From: Ailanthus altissimus | Lineage: Eukaryota > Streptophyta > Magnoliopsida > Sapindales > Simaroubaceae | Direction: 5' to 3' | Assembly: GCA_946807835.1 (NCBI GenBank) | Contig: OX327712.1 | Span: 14,712,001 to 14,776,000 of the forward strand | DNA: 64,000 nt | Shown here: positions 1 through 12,092 of the stretch, in pieces | Position numbering within the stretch: position 1 is the stretch's first letter | Layout: every line of letters starts with the position of its first letter | Notes under the pieces: generated by a model | Seen by the model: the letters and a program-made list of their open reading frames with translations, nothing else | What the model was told of the DNA's origin: nothing | Databases searched by the model: none | Translations under genes and position numbers: made by a program

Positions 1-1157
1 TCGTATACAATTGCATAGTTATTAGGCAAATAATAAAGCACTTGTTATCTGGTCCATAGAAACTGGAGAACAGCTTCATACTTGTTATTAAAGCCTGCAA
101 ACTCTTGTTGTCTAGAGCATCTTTAAGATGAGACAAAAGGCTATAGTCTCATTATAGACATTGTTTGAATCATTTAAAATCCATGAATCAAACAGTATAC
201 TTCTATTTCCTGTCTCAGAATGTAAACTAACACACAAAACAATAAAAGAGACTAATTCAAGCAATCTCAGATTAAAAAATGAGCTAAAAGATGGGACGAA
301 TACAGAGAAAAGACATTTTGCAATAAATCTCAAACGAATTGGAGATAAAAGAAAGTATGATAAGTAAATTGAACAATTTAAAGTCATCATCAATTTGGGA
401 CAAAACAACTAGCTGTGGGAAGCTACATGGAATAAGGGATATTAATAAGCACTTCTCAGATGTAGTTGAACTGCAACCCACAGAAAACGGGTAAAGGCAT
501 GCCATTTCAGATATTGCCATTTTCATTAGTATTTAACTAAGTTCGTAGAAATGAAAGCAACCTTCTGCACAAGCTCAAGATTTTATTGTTTGTTATCACA
601 CCATAGGAATGCAATGACAATGAAACCTTGGTTTCTGTATACCAGCTTTTTCACATATTTTAAATTTCTCTTAAACATGGAATATTCACATTTTAAGTCT
701 GTATAATATATGTAAATATCAATAAAGCGATGCAAATAATGCCTTCAAATTTCAGATTTGTAGGCCAACAATAGCCTTATGACCTCATAAGCTCTTTGTA
801 TATTATTGGGGTCAGACAACCTAAGATAGATTTAGCCAACTACATGATCGGTGAAACTCACTTGAGTACTACATGCAAATTATCTAATAGTTTTCATTAA
901 ACCAAAGGAATTGAGAAAAATGGGGAAGGGGGAGGGGGGAGGAGAAAGAACAGTTAATAGAGGGATCTTGAAGCATTCATTAGTAGGCGTATGTTTATTC
1001 TCTCTTTTTCTTTGAAGTAAATGAGCAGATTGTAGCTCTCAATAACCAAGGGTGATTATATGGAATAAAGCACAATGATTCAATCAATGATTAACTGGTA
1101 AAGCAACCTTTTTCCCCATAAACAGTGAAGAACAAAGAAAAGTAAATAAATTTGCAC
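1..1157 (-). other. Last visible UBC intron; no exon seen
   Basis: AT-rich sequence downstream of UBC exon 4 on the minus strand. The donor at 1157-1156 reads GT after Ile-Gln, so this should be the last intron. The expected final exon, coding for the C-terminal segment that begins Ser-Leu-Leu-Cys-Asp-Pro, was looked for on the minus strand and not found. It probably lies beyond position 1. A purine-rich GGGGA tract at about 925-945 is the only other notable feature. Confidence 0.6.
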
Positions 1158-2898
1158 CTGGATAGAGGTCAGTATAGCTGCAGCATCATATATAGGACTC
1201 CACTGATTTTGTAAGATATCCAAACAAATACTTCCATCTGCATAGACTAATCAAACCATTGATGTGGAGTCAGAAATTAAAGCCAATCATTATCAAGTGC
1301 CTCATAAACCACAGACAAAAAAAAAGCAATCACCACAATTCAAAAGAATGAATAAATAGCAAGCAATTTATCATTAATTAGAGACCACCAACGAAATTTG
1401 TGAATGAGATAATGACATACTATTTGGATGAAACATCCGTGAGACAAACCGAACTGTTGGAGGTTTATTTGGATAATCCTCGGTAAATTGCAGAGACAAC
1501 TTGAACGTGCCTGAGAAAGTTCAAGAAAATGCTTAGTTGAGACATGTAATAATTTCAAGAATACTACAAAAGAAGGAAAATTGTAAAGAATATGTTTTGA
1601 GGTATTAGCAGATCTTTTCTCAATGATGGTTCACACTGCCAGTGGAAGTCTTTAAGCCTCAAATCTAATAGGTCTCAAAAGATTTATTCTACTTCAACAT
1701 GCAGGATTCAGCTTTAACTCTTTAACATTCAAATCTTTTGATTTAAAGTGATTTCTAAAGAATACTGCAAAATGTGTCTCCAATCATATCTAGTACATTA
1801 AAAAATTGTTCTCAAAAACCTCATAAAATAGTCTAAATAAAAGTTGTACTGCATGTACTAAGGCCTCATCAACATTAGTGGAAGTTATATTATTTAACTT
1901 CTGTACAATAGAAGCACTTGCACGGTTGCATGATAGCGCTCCTCCAATGTTGTAAATAAACCTCTATTTAAGATAGCAGACTTGTCCACCACAAGTCTGT
2001 CAATAACAAGAAGTAATGAAATTTCTTGCACTAAGCCATTCTACATATTAGCAAAACTGGAAAACATCCTAAACAAAATAGTTCATTTACTTTAAATTAA
2101 CAATTCTTCCAACTCTAAGATGTACCCAATTAAAAAAAGATGGTAGTCATTAACTATATATATATAGGAGAAAAAAAGGAAATCAACAAACAAAAAATGA
2201 GACAGTAACTCCTCAGAATTCCAAACCTTAATTCTATTCTCAATATCAAATAACCAAACCCACCAGCACAAAAAGAGGAACACTTATTAAATTCTGACCA
2301 TTCATTATCAACCAAACAAAACCAGAGCCAGGAACCAAAAACTGAATTTAACCATGTTCCATACGCATCATCGGCTAAAAATCCACAAAAATACCGGCTT
2401 AGTTATAAGCAAAATCAAAATAATACAGCTCGACAAAGCTTAACATAAATAACCCATTAACCAAAAAAAAAATCAGGGCTATAGATCATGAAAAAAAACC
2501 CAAGAAGCATGTCAGTACTTCAGCTGAATAAAACTTTAAAAAAAATATATATATATATATATAAATAAACACAGCATATGTCTTTGACAAAAAGATGATT
2601 AAATATCCACCTCCGTCCCATGGTGTATCATCAGGTCTGCAAAACACCAAAAAGAAAAAGAAAATCAGAACAATATAAATCAAAAGAATTTACAGAAAAA
2701 GAAAATCAGAGCAATTTAAAGAAAACGAATTTACAAAACAAAAAACGAAAAGGAGAAAAAGAAAAAGGAGTACCCAAAAATAACGGCGTTCCATAACATG
2801 ATGTTGTTGTCTTGAGGAGCGCCACTGATGCCGGCGGGCGGATCTTGCTGGAGGCGCTTGAAGTCCCTCATCAACCTCTTCTTCGCCGGCGTTGACAT
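1158..2898 (-). CDS. UBC2: RAD6-type ubiquitin-conjugating enzyme E2 (UBC1/2-like), 3' end outside window
   Basis: E2 enzyme that receives ubiquitin from E1 and passes it on with RING E3s. Plant UBC1/2 ubiquitinate histone H2B with HUB1/2 (family knowledge). Four minus-strand exons join in frame: 2898-2774 (starts [18 protein letters not shown]), 2636-2611 (PDDTPWDG), 1510-1421 (ends MFHPN) and 1246-1158 ([11 protein letters not shown]). All visible splice sites are GT/AG with matching phases. They code for residues 1-110 of about 152. The HPN motif and catalytic Cys88 in SICLDIL are present, and no stops or frameshifts are seen. The start fits the family N-terminus exactly. I cannot separate UBC1 from UBC2. 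The last exon, residues 111 to the end, should lie left of the window. Confidence 0.95.
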
Positions 2899-3020
2899 GG
2901 CGATTCGATTGATTTTCTAGAGAGAGAGAGAAACAGAAAAGCAGCTTTTTCTTTGCAGAGACAAAGAAGAGAAGGTTCTAGATTTCAGAAGGGAGAGAGA
3001 GAGAGAGAGATCTGAGGAAA
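2899..3020 (-). promoter_or_regulatory. UBC 5' leader with CT/GA microsatellite tracts
   Basis: Immediately upstream of the UBC start codon, the plus strand carries (AG)n at about 2920-2931 and (GA)n at 2992-3010, so the gene strand is CT-rich. Pyrimidine-rich (TC)n tracts are common in plant 5' leaders and near transcription starts. The exact start site cannot be set from sequence alone. Confidence 0.5.
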
Positions 3021-3030
3021 TCTAAAGAAG

Positions 3031-4380
3031 ATGCATTTGCATACGATACGAATACATAGTGTTGTTTTTACTGTTTTAGGGCCAGACAAACTCAACACAC
3101 ACAAAAACACCGGCCTTATTATTATTTTACAGCTAATAAAAGTGTCCCCAGTCTTGGATCTAATAACATCTAAGTCCCTAATATTTATGATTTTTCAATT
3201 AAGAACACAATGTTATTGTTTGTATCAAATAACCCAACTTCTAAGAAATGAGTCAATTGTCAATGGTACTGAAATAACACTTATTGTTAAGTAATATCCT
3301 CCGGTCACAATTCAATATAATAAAGATACTTTAATTATTGCACTTGTTTAAATATTATAGTAGTAAAAGATTTGTAGTGTATTGAGCACGGGGTTCAATT
3401 AAGCCCCCCAAAGTCTCACATTTTTATTTGGGTTCGACTCTCTCACCTCTCAGGTGGTGCAGAAATAAATATATATATTATAATTTTCTCCTTTAGAAAA
3501 AAAAAAGATTTATAATGTATTTTTTTTATTTAAGTAAAAATTTTACGACTCTCTTTTTTTTAAATTTAAAAAAATACTTTAATTATTTAAATAGAGATAA
3601 GAGACTTATTATAAAGAGATAAATAGTCGGGATTTAAATATTTTTGTTCTTTGTCAAATACTTTTTTTTAGTTTGTTTTTCTTTATCAATGTAGTGCAAT
3701 ATTAAAACAATACTTTAATTATTTAAATAGAGATAAGAGACTTATTATAAAGAGATAAATAGTCGGGATTTAAATATTCTTGTTCTTTGTCAAATACTTT
3801 TTTTTAGTTTGTTTTTCTTTATCAATGTAGTGCAATATTAAATAATAATCTACATACAAAATAAATTTTACGAATTTACTCATATTAACCAATATAATAA
3901 TATAAATTAATTATGTTATTAACATATTTTTTATTTTATTTTTATATTTATATTTGTAATTATATTATAACAATTAAATAATAAAAATAAATTTGTATAA
4001 TTAATTTATATATTTAATACTAGAAATATTTTTAAAAATAACCCTTTAATTTTATAAATATATATTTTTTTAACTATTTTATAATTGGCTATTTTTTATT
4101 AGCCAAAATCAAAAAAATTTAAACTATTATACCCTTTAAGTAAAAAAAACACACACTTTCTCTCAATTCAAAATTATCTTAACAAAAATTTTATTGAATC
4201 GAAAAAAAAACTATCATTGTGTATATCAAGCCTTGCACAACATATCTATTACTTGAAACTTCGAAGATGGCCAAATCTTGATAAGTATTTTTGAATTTTA
4301 GAAAAAAATTCGATTTATGCTAGAAATGAGTTGAAAATTGCATTGAGTTAGAATTATGTGAAATAGATGAATTAAACGTA
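3031..4380. other. AT-rich intergenic region, no gene seen
   Basis: Low-complexity AT-rich spacer between the UBC promoter and the Ulp1-type remnant. It holds a tandem duplication (3573-3844) and, at about 3370-3520, a patch with GGTTCGACTC followed by an A-rich end, faintly like a SINE B-box. No reading frame with recognisable protein content was found. Confidence 0.5.
3573..3844. repeat. Recent 136-bp tandem duplication (two copies)
   Basis: Two adjacent copies, at 3573-3708 and 3709-3844, begin AATACTTTAATTATTTAA and end near GTGCAATATTAAA. By eye they differ at one base (ATATTTTTG versus ATATTCTTG), so the duplication is recent. No coding content. Confidence 0.85.
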
Positions 4381-6277
4381 GATGGCAGTCGAAGCGGCGA
4401 TCGGCTACCGTTTACATTCTACACTTTCTCGGGGATCTTTCGTAGCCCTGCAAAAGTCCCCTAAGATACAATTGTGAGGGCCTTTCTCGGGTTGCGAAAG
4501 GCCCCTAAGAAAAGCCAAGATGCGCTCGAGTATTTCGTGGACTAGGCATACGCAAATTTACATTGCTCCGTGGTCCGTGACGAGGCACGTTCGTAGGGTG
4601 CCATGGGTGCACACAATGAAATTAAAAATTAGATGAAAAATTAAATTAAAAAAGATATCTAATTTTAAGATGATTTTAGATAATTAATTATAATAATTTG
4701 ATTAATATTATATGTTAGTTAATTTAATATGTATGTTTATAATTTATTAAAAATTATTTTAATTGTATTTGTTTTTTGTATATTTTACACACAAAAAAAT
4801 ATCTCTAAAAAATATAGAATTTTGCAAAAAGTTTTCTTTTTCGTCATCAGTTACTTGTTATTTAAAGATGTGGACTCTAAATTTTATTAAAAAAAAACTA
4901 ACACTTAAGCAAACAGAGTTGTTTAGCACTTGTATGGGGTATTTTTAGATATGCACAGTATTTTCATCCTCCAGTGCATGAATATTATTGCGTGAGGTGC
5001 AAACCTCCAATTTGTACGAGCAGATGTGTTTTTACATTAGTAAGAAGTGCATTCGATTCACTCTGAAGGAGTTTGTATTGATTATTAAGCTAAAGATAGG
5101 AGATTACACACCCACCCAGGAGCTAAAGAAAAAACTAGGTAATCAGTTGTGGGAAAAGTAATTTTATAAGCGAAGAAAGTTGATGTACATCTTTGTTAAT
5201 AATTAGTACAAATCTCTTAAATTATGGCAAATAGACCATGAAAATATAGTGAAGTTTAGTTTATTCTATTTTGTTCATCATATTTTGATCTTACGCAACA
5301 AATGTCTTAGGATTCAAAATTTTATTCTAAGTATAATAGACGACCTTGATGATTTTAATAAATATTCATAAGGCAATGTTGCATAGAGCGTACTTCACGA
5401 CTTACTCAGCAAGGCCACATTCCAGAAGTTGAATAGAGTAGGAAAAAACCCTGCGAAGAGAGAGATTGAAAGTTACAATGTATACGAATTTGCGCACGCG
5501 TTTTTGTATGTAATAATTTTTTTTGTATTCAATATTTTGATCTTAATTATTTATTTATTTTTATTTATAGTGAATTTATGTTTTAAAATTATTTTAGATA
5601 TGAATTTATGAGGCCATTACAATTTGTAGTCGAAATTTTTGTATGTGCTCTGGTGATCGCTTTCCTCATATTTTGAACTAGAGGAGCAAAGGAACTCTAC
5701 TATTCAAGGATGTTGAAAAGACAATATTAACTAAGAATTTGGTATATTTTTAATCAATTTATATTTACTTATATTAATCTTATTTGTAATATGTGTAATC
5801 TAATTTGAAATATATAGATTCTTTCTGTATATTATAAGTTAGTACAAAAAAATTATGAGATTAAAGAAGATGTCATGTAATTGGTTAGACATTTGGGCAT
5901 TTTAACTAAGAGCTATGCTGGGGACTTACCACATATGCATAGTTTTATATGGAGCAAAAGTCAAAAGGGTTTTGTCTGTTTCATTGACCCTATAAATAAT
6001 GATATAGATGTAAAGGAGAATGGGCATGAATGAGTAGACCTACTAGTGTCTGGAGTAATAGTATGTTTTATTTTTATGCGATTAGCTAAATTATTGACTA
6101 TAGTTATTTTTTTTGTAGTTTGAACACTGTGCATCAACATACTATGACATTGCACATCATATTAAACAACTAGCGAAAGAGATGGAGAAAAAATTTGATC
6201 GTACTAATGATGCGTTGATGTAGAGAATGGAGAAGGACTGAAAGGATATTTTTGGGAGAATTTATTAGGTTTGAATT
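4380..6277 (+). pseudogene. Decayed Ulp1/DUF1985-type gene, 5' part (MULE-associated)
   Basis: From about 5048 the plus strand reads KCIRFTLKEFVLI, then a Tyr/Lys-rich stretch, DDLDDFNKY, and later REIESYNVYEFAHAF. This matches the usual layout of the plant DUF1985 domain, which is found with C48 (Ulp1) peptidases carried by Mutator-like elements. Several in-frame stops occur, three of which look like TGG (Trp) changed to TAG or TAA. Further AT-rich segments follow. The last stretch (about 6117-6240) resembles a Glu/Lys-rich coiled region ending near FDRTNDALM. A solo LTR interrupts the gene at 6278. The 5' portion (4380-4620) is GC-rich with two hairpins. Domain identity is from memory, without a search. 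Confidence 0.6.
4431..4505. repeat. Pair of GC-rich hairpins
   Basis: Two imperfect palindromes lie 17 bases apart. The first (4431-4461) pairs GGGGATCTTT with AAAAGTCCCC. The second (4478-4505) pairs GGGCCTTTC with GAAAGGCCC across a loop. Both are followed by CTAAGA, so they also form a degenerate direct repeat. They sit in the GC-rich front of the Ulp1-type remnant. Confidence 0.6.
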
Positions 6278-7298
6278 TGTTGAGGATATTAAGCCATGCA
6301 CTTCAATTTGACACCTCTATGGCATCAATTAAGCCACAACCTTGATACCCTTTACGCAGCGGAAAACCATAACTCACACCATAAGTAAGAACACATAAGA
6401 TTAACACACTAATAAAAGATAAAGAAAACAAACCAATCACAAGACACAAGATATACGTGGTTCGGCCCAAATTGCCTACGTCCACGGAGGATCCATGATC
6501 CAGCTTCTTCCCATTGAAATAGATCACAAAGTATCTTCTTACATCATCAATGATCCCACAAGACCCCTTAGTATCTCCCATAGAGACCTCTAAGCATCTA
6601 CCCTTAATCATTATGACTCCCTAAGACCTCTTCGTATTTCCTCATAAGAGATTTTACAAGAAACACAATAATAGCCTGAGCATCTAAGCCAAAAGGATCT
6701 ATGGTGTTTCTCTTTTATTCACTCAAAGAACCTAAAGAAGAAAACACCCCCAAAGGTTACACCCTAATGCACCACGCACTTAGTGCCTACATAGCTCCTC
6801 TATTCTCTCTTATGGTTACATCTTGAAACCTTAGATGCTTAATCTTAAACAAGGGTTTACAAGTGTTTATATAGGGTATATTTCGTGCCTACTAACCCTA
6901 TTCTTTGTTGAAGTAAGAGTCCACTTGTTTTGGAAGTCCAAAACTTCCCAAAACTTGAAATCTCGAGCTAAAACAGACTTTTCCACGCGTTCTGACGCTG
7001 CAGCGCTCGTCCTTGGGCACTGTAGCGCTGTCCCTTCTCGCGTTCAGTGCTGCGGCACTGAGGACCCAGCGCTGCGGCGCTAGTCTTTTGTGTTGAGCGC
7101 CACGGCGCTGGAAGCTCCCCGCGATTTCTTCATTTCCTTCGCGTCTTTGAGTCCCGTTTCACTTTCCCTTTCATGTCCCACACATCCTAGACTTCTCCAT
7201 ACGTGTCCCACACGTTCTTGACTTCTTGTGACTCTCCACTTTGGTATTCATCTCAATTCTTGTCCAACCAAGATTGTTGAATCACCAATTTTCCAACA
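6278..7298 (-). mobile_element. Solo LTR, family A (same as the 53.8-kb element), TSD GAATT
   Basis: A 1021-bp solo LTR read on the minus strand, starting TGTTGGAAAATTGG and ending CCTCAACA. It is flanked by the perfect 5-bp duplication GAATT (6273-6277 and 7299-7303). It closely matches, in opposite orientation, the LTR at 53836-54883. It contains the CGTGGTTCGGCCC...CCTACGTCCACGG block (about 6456-6488) and a GC-rich segment with repeated AGCGCTGCGGCGCT-type motifs (6990-7110). Short frames inside it are GC-rich noise, not genes. A solo LTR arises when the two LTRs of a full element recombine. Confidence 0.9.
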
Positions 7299-7303
7299 GA
7301 ATT

Positions 7304-7498
7304 GATCTTACACATCAGTTGCAACAGATGATGCAATAATTTTGGCAATCATGCTCATTCTAACCTGACAAAAGTTAGAATATGGTCAGAAAATTAAATT
7401 AAAATCGTTTGTAATAACTTAATTTCAGTTTGACTTGTATTAATCTCAACATATATTGATTGAATTTCACTTTGGAGAGAACCTGGCGTATGGCTTTC
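7304..7498 (+). pseudogene. Middle piece of the Ulp1/DUF1985-type remnant
   Basis: Short segment between two solo LTRs. Both insertions left perfect target duplications, so 6277 joins logically to 7304, and 7498 joins to 9795. No protein domain is readable in this 195-bp piece. It is assigned by position only. Confidence 0.4.
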
Positions 7499-9789
7499 TG
7501 TTGTGATATGGTGTGTTATGTGTATAGATATATATAATTTCAAAAATTAAATACGCAACGGAACTATTCATACATATTAAACAATATGTAACATATTCAA
7601 GCATGTATGATCATTCAAGTACATATATATCTCGTATATATATTTCATGCATGATATAAAATGAATAACAAATAAATAACCTACTCGGATATGAAGGTAG
7701 GTTTACAATTCTTCAAGAACTCTAAGCTTCAATTTGTTGAGCTCACATTGAAGTGTTCCCTTGCACAATTCTAGTTCATAACTAAATCCGGTGAGATTGT
7801 GAAGCTAGAATGGCAGCCTTGAATTTTCAGCAAATGATTGTTTTAACACTTAAAATAATTTGTGTATATGAATGATTACTACCAAGAAATGAGAAGAATT
7901 AAGAGATTTCTTTTGTTCTTTACAACTCTTTATATTGAACCTTGGTAAGCCTTTGTATTTTATCTCAACACTTTGAGAGAAACACTTAGGAAATGCTCTC
8001 AATTCTCTCTTCTTTCACCTTGAACGAAATTCACTCTATCTCTTTCTCAAATTGAACTCTTTCAATTCTTTCTTAAGTGCAAAGAATGATTTCTCTTAGT
8101 GCTCCACCACCACTTAACCATGTTTGCCATTACAAACATTAATCTATCATATTTTTCACTCACCAATTTGATTCAACCATTTGAATCAATTTCTAGAGAG
8201 TAAATGGCATTTAATCAATGTTAAGTGGTTTTACCACTTCCTTAGTGCATCATTTAAGAATTACTAAGTGATCAACATTTCTTATTATTAATAACAAATG
8301 CATTCTCCATTAGTAAATAGTGTTTGTCACTTATTCCAATTAATAATAATAATTTGATTAATATATAAAATATTAATAATTCAAAACTATTTTGAATATT
8401 TACATTTACCATATATGTATTTACCAAGCAAAGTAAATAAGTAAATACATGGTAAATAATTTATGTAGCAAGATTATGTCACTTGTCAAATTTTTATTGG
8501 TTAACAACTCTTGTAAACCAATAATGTATTTTACCTTCAATTATTGACAAGTGAATAATAAAAGGAACCTTGAATCATTTTTCATTTTGCTGAAAATTGT
8601 TGGATCAATTGTTCAATTCAATTCGCTGCCTCAGTGCACAACGAGTACACTTCATATTGTAAGACTCTCTAGGTCCATGCCCGATTTATCATGTGAAACT
8701 ATTTTACACGTCTATGTACAATATCCCACACACATGTTACAGATATTACAAAATGGAGCATTAGACCATACAAGTTGAGGTTATAACATATTCGTATAAT
8801 CCTTCCATCATAAATATCCTAGAAGAGCGGAGATATAGATCAACACCGTCAAGTCTCCATGTGCTCAACCATAAACTTATCTCTAGATTTGTATTTCAAT
8901 AAATAATATCCGTAAACACTTTTACGATATTATTTTTCCGAGAATAAAATTAATTCTCAGATATGTCTGCTTATGGCCATAAGACTTTCTGAAATACAAC
9001 TTTGGAGTTTCAGGATATTTTATTCACCCCATTGAGTTGATGGATCCCATATCTGTACACACCGGACTTCATGAGCATCGGACCATACCCAGCGACACCC
9101 AGCGGTCAGACCATAAAAGGTATCTGACATGTGTGGAACCAAAGTATGATGGATCACTCACAAGTCCACCGTGGCACTTAGGTCTAAGGACCACAAATAC
9201 TACTCAACTCGAAAGATCCTCCATTGACGGCTTTTATGGGATGTCTATTGGAGATCTTTATGAGTCTGTTCAATATTCAGTCCTTACTGAATACTTGTAT
9301 TTCTATACGAGTTTCCACTAAACTCATGGTCTGCTAAGACTAACCATCTCGACTATCCAGATATAGACATACACTGATCTATATTTATTAAAGTCTTCAC
9401 TAACAGACTCGCATTAGTGAAGATAGATTATGAAAGTTTAAGAACATATTTACATAACAACATTTCTTAGCACCATTTACAACTGATTGTAACTACGTCA
9501 TTACTAATATATTCTTAGGTCTTTATCCCATTTCAGACAAGGCTCTAACTCTTTAGATTTTGCTAACTCTTATCAGTGCTATCTTTTAGCATTACTAACT
9601 CTTAGTTCTGATCTAAACTCCTTTAGAGCAGATCTGAACTCTTTCAGATCATACAATGTCTAAAACGTTACAAGCATCTTACCATATTTGTATATAAAAT
9701 AATTAGTGATATATTGAAATCATAATTGTATAAACATAAAGCAAATATTTATACACAAAAGGGATGGCACGTAAGCACAAATCCCAACA
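7499..9789. mobile_element. Solo LTR, family B, TSD CTTTC
   Basis: A 2291-bp block that begins TGTTGTGATATGG and ends CACAAATCCCAACA, with TG...CA termini and a perfect CTTTC duplication (7494-7498 and 9790-9794). No coding content. A diverged relative occupies 56584-60138. The shared tracts include CAGTGCACAACGAGTACA-like and GACCATACA-like sequences near 8630-8770. The short frames at 8551 and 9037 fall inside this LTR and are not genes. Confidence 0.85.
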
Positions 9790-9794
9790 CTTTC

Positions 9795-10660
9795 AGCCCT
9801 CAACTACTGGGTATGACATACAACAAACCAATAGTCCTACAAGCGTCCAAATCTTACTCTATTTGCCTAAAGGTATAAGTGTGTATAGGTAACCGTATAA
9901 GCCTGTATGGGTCTTGCACACCCCATACACCAATTTCATACAACAAAAGATAAGGAAGAGAAATATTGAGCTTCAAGGTACAATCTTAGGTGGATGTGAA
10001 TCTACTACAACATATAGACTTGGCCATCAAATCTAAGTTTTAGGCCTAGTTAGACAAGGATGAGGGTGTAGTCACCTTACCTAGCCTTGAAGCTAGCCCG
10101 ACATAGTTTTAGTCTTTATTATAGAACTAGTTGGATGACTTTCTAAGGAAAAATTATTTATACATTTATTAAATTTAATCATTTGTGTTCTAATAAATTA
10201 ATTACTTTATAATTTTATTTGTTGGACAATGCAGCACATTAATGAATACCTAAAAGTGGTGTGGCTTAGGCAATATCATTATACTAATGCATTGTCACAA
10301 TTGTCCAATTTCATGAATTCATATTTCTTTGTAAGTTTTATTTTTATTTGTTAATATTTTTAAATTAAATTTCTTATATACATGTATCGATTACTTATTT
10401 TGTTGAAATTTTAGGAGACTTTTAAGATTCTCCATAAACAACACATAGACTTTTCTGCCATTATATGGAATGATAGCATATTATTGTACGACTTAGGGGT
10501 CAAAAAATATTTACTCGGTGCACAAATGCAGATTGAGGTTGACTAAGTAAAAGTATTAGATTGCGGTTGAGATGGATATCTTACATTAAAAGATCGTCAT
10601 CTATGATTCCAGCCTTAACGGATATGTTAATGGCGTGATAAAGAATCATATCGCACTATT
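9795..10660 (+). pseudogene. Decayed C48/Ulp1 peptidase end of the MULE-type gene
   Basis: On the plus strand, translation around 10432-10545 gives QHIDFSAIIWNDSILLYDLG. After 10560 comes VEMDILH-stop-KIVIYDSSLNGYVN, which resembles the H-W...VxVDL...xxVYDS core of plant Ulp1-like cysteine peptidases. Several in-frame stops are present. With the DUF1985-like part before the two solo LTRs, this looks like one transposon-borne gene that has decayed. Confidence is moderate because only short motifs survive. Confidence 0.5.
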
Positions 10661-11310
10661 ATTATGTTGTTACCTCACTATTTACATGCTTATAGATTTA
10701 TGAGCAATGACACATTAAATAGAGTTGATTAAATGCATAAGGTGAAAAAATAATATTGAATTATTTATTTAAGAAAAATCGACCTTAATCCTTGAGGGAG
10801 GTAGCCCTAGCTTGAATATAGCTAATAGCAAAGTATAACTTATCAGGTAAAAATCGGTTATGATAAATTTAATTATGTTGATTCTCAACAAAACCGATTT
10901 TTGTAAGGCATGTTTTCATTTCCTTATTCAAAAGCCATTTTTTTTTTTTTCAAAAGGAAGCTTTTTTAAGTTGACTTTTTTATGTAATTTTGAAGTTTAC
11001 CTCGTTTAGCAAACTTTTTTCAAAGATTGCTTAGTGAAGCCAACCTTTTTTTAGAATTGTTTTATGAAGTTAATTTTTTCTTATGATTATCTTAATAAGC
11101 TAACATTTTTTATATAATTCCTGAGATTACTACATAAAGTCAATTTTTTCATATATAATCTGTGGGAAGCTGTCGATATCTCTTTCAAAAGGTGATTGGC
11201 TTTAAAGAAGTGGGCCTAATTTAATATTGAACATGTGAATGTAAAGTCGGCTTTATTAAGGTGCAAGCCTTAATAAAATAATTTTTTTTGATTGACTTAC
11301 AGGGAGTATT

Positions 11311-11650
11311 GTTGATGTTGGCTCAAAATTATACATAATAAACCCATTTAGGGTTTTTTATTTTTATGTATATTAGTCCAAACCTAATTGGGTATTAGAC
11401 ACATATTAAGTATCTATTAGAATAAAAAAATTTATTTAATTAGAGTTCTATATCTTTTTAGAATTAGAATTGAATAATATTTTTTGAGCTTATATAAAGG
11501 CAGAATAAAACAATATAAAGGATTCATCATTTATTCACTCATTGAATATAACAATATAATTTTCTCTTAATTTAGCTTTTATCTAGTTTTTAATGTTCAA
11601 CCTAAGATTTCATTCTCACTTGTTGAGCTTCATAGCCCAATTGTCGAGTT
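11311..11650 (+). mobile_element. Possible Copia LTR remnant
   Basis: A purine tract CAGGGAGTAT precedes TGTTGATGTTGGCTC, like a polypurine tract followed by an LTR start. Downstream come TTAGTCCAAACCTAATTGGG, a TATA-like GCTTATATAAAGGC (about 11488) and TTCATTTATTCACTCATTG, all typical of dicot Copia LTR composition. The right end and any target duplication could not be found. Confidence 0.35.
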
Positions 11651-12008
11651 TTGATTGTTTTTTTTCTGTGAAATAATCAAAACTCTATAGTTTGCTCGCT
11701 ATTTTATGGCCCGAGTTTATTTTAAATTTGACTTATTATAAGTCAAATTTAACTTTGCCTAATTTGACTAACTTTAATTTCAATTCTTCGTAAATTCGAG
11801 GTAATTCATATGTCTAGCAAAATATTAAACATACACGAATCCTTTTAGTAAAGTTTTATATGCAAATATTTATATATCGTTATTTAGAAATAGTGACGCT
11901 ATTTAACTCATTATTTTATTTTATTAATCTTCATTTATGATTTTATTTAAATTTTTATTTTTTATTATATAAAGTTATAAAAAAATATTAAAATAATTTT
12001 GACGTACA

Positions 12009-12048
12009 CACATATATATATATTAAAATAATTTTGAAGTACACACAC

Positions 12049-12088
<40 letters not shown>
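12009..12088. repeat. (CA)n/(TA)n microsatellite
   Basis: Alternating ACACACATATATAT tracts end in an uninterrupted (AT)n run at about 12056-12088. A short upstream segment, TATTAAAATAATTTTGA, occurs twice. Confidence 0.85.

Positions 12089-12092
<4 letters not shown>

Noticed and set aside
2486..2683. Minus-strand ORF containing [10 protein letters not shown]
   Set aside because: It is UBC exon 2 read through into its flanking introns, already covered by the UBC gene entry.
3370..3520. Possible tRNA-derived SINE (GGTTCGACTC B-box-like)
   Set aside because: No clear A box, boundaries or target duplication.
6835..7083. GC-rich open frame on the plus strand; similar frames at 53923-54316 and 56221-56587
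   Set aside because: They lie in the GC-rich part of family-A LTR copies in both orientations. No domain or consistent frame is shared between copies.
9037..9321. 94-codon plus-strand frame
   Set aside because: Inside the solo LTR 7499-9789; its relative at about 59380-59640 has no matching open frame.
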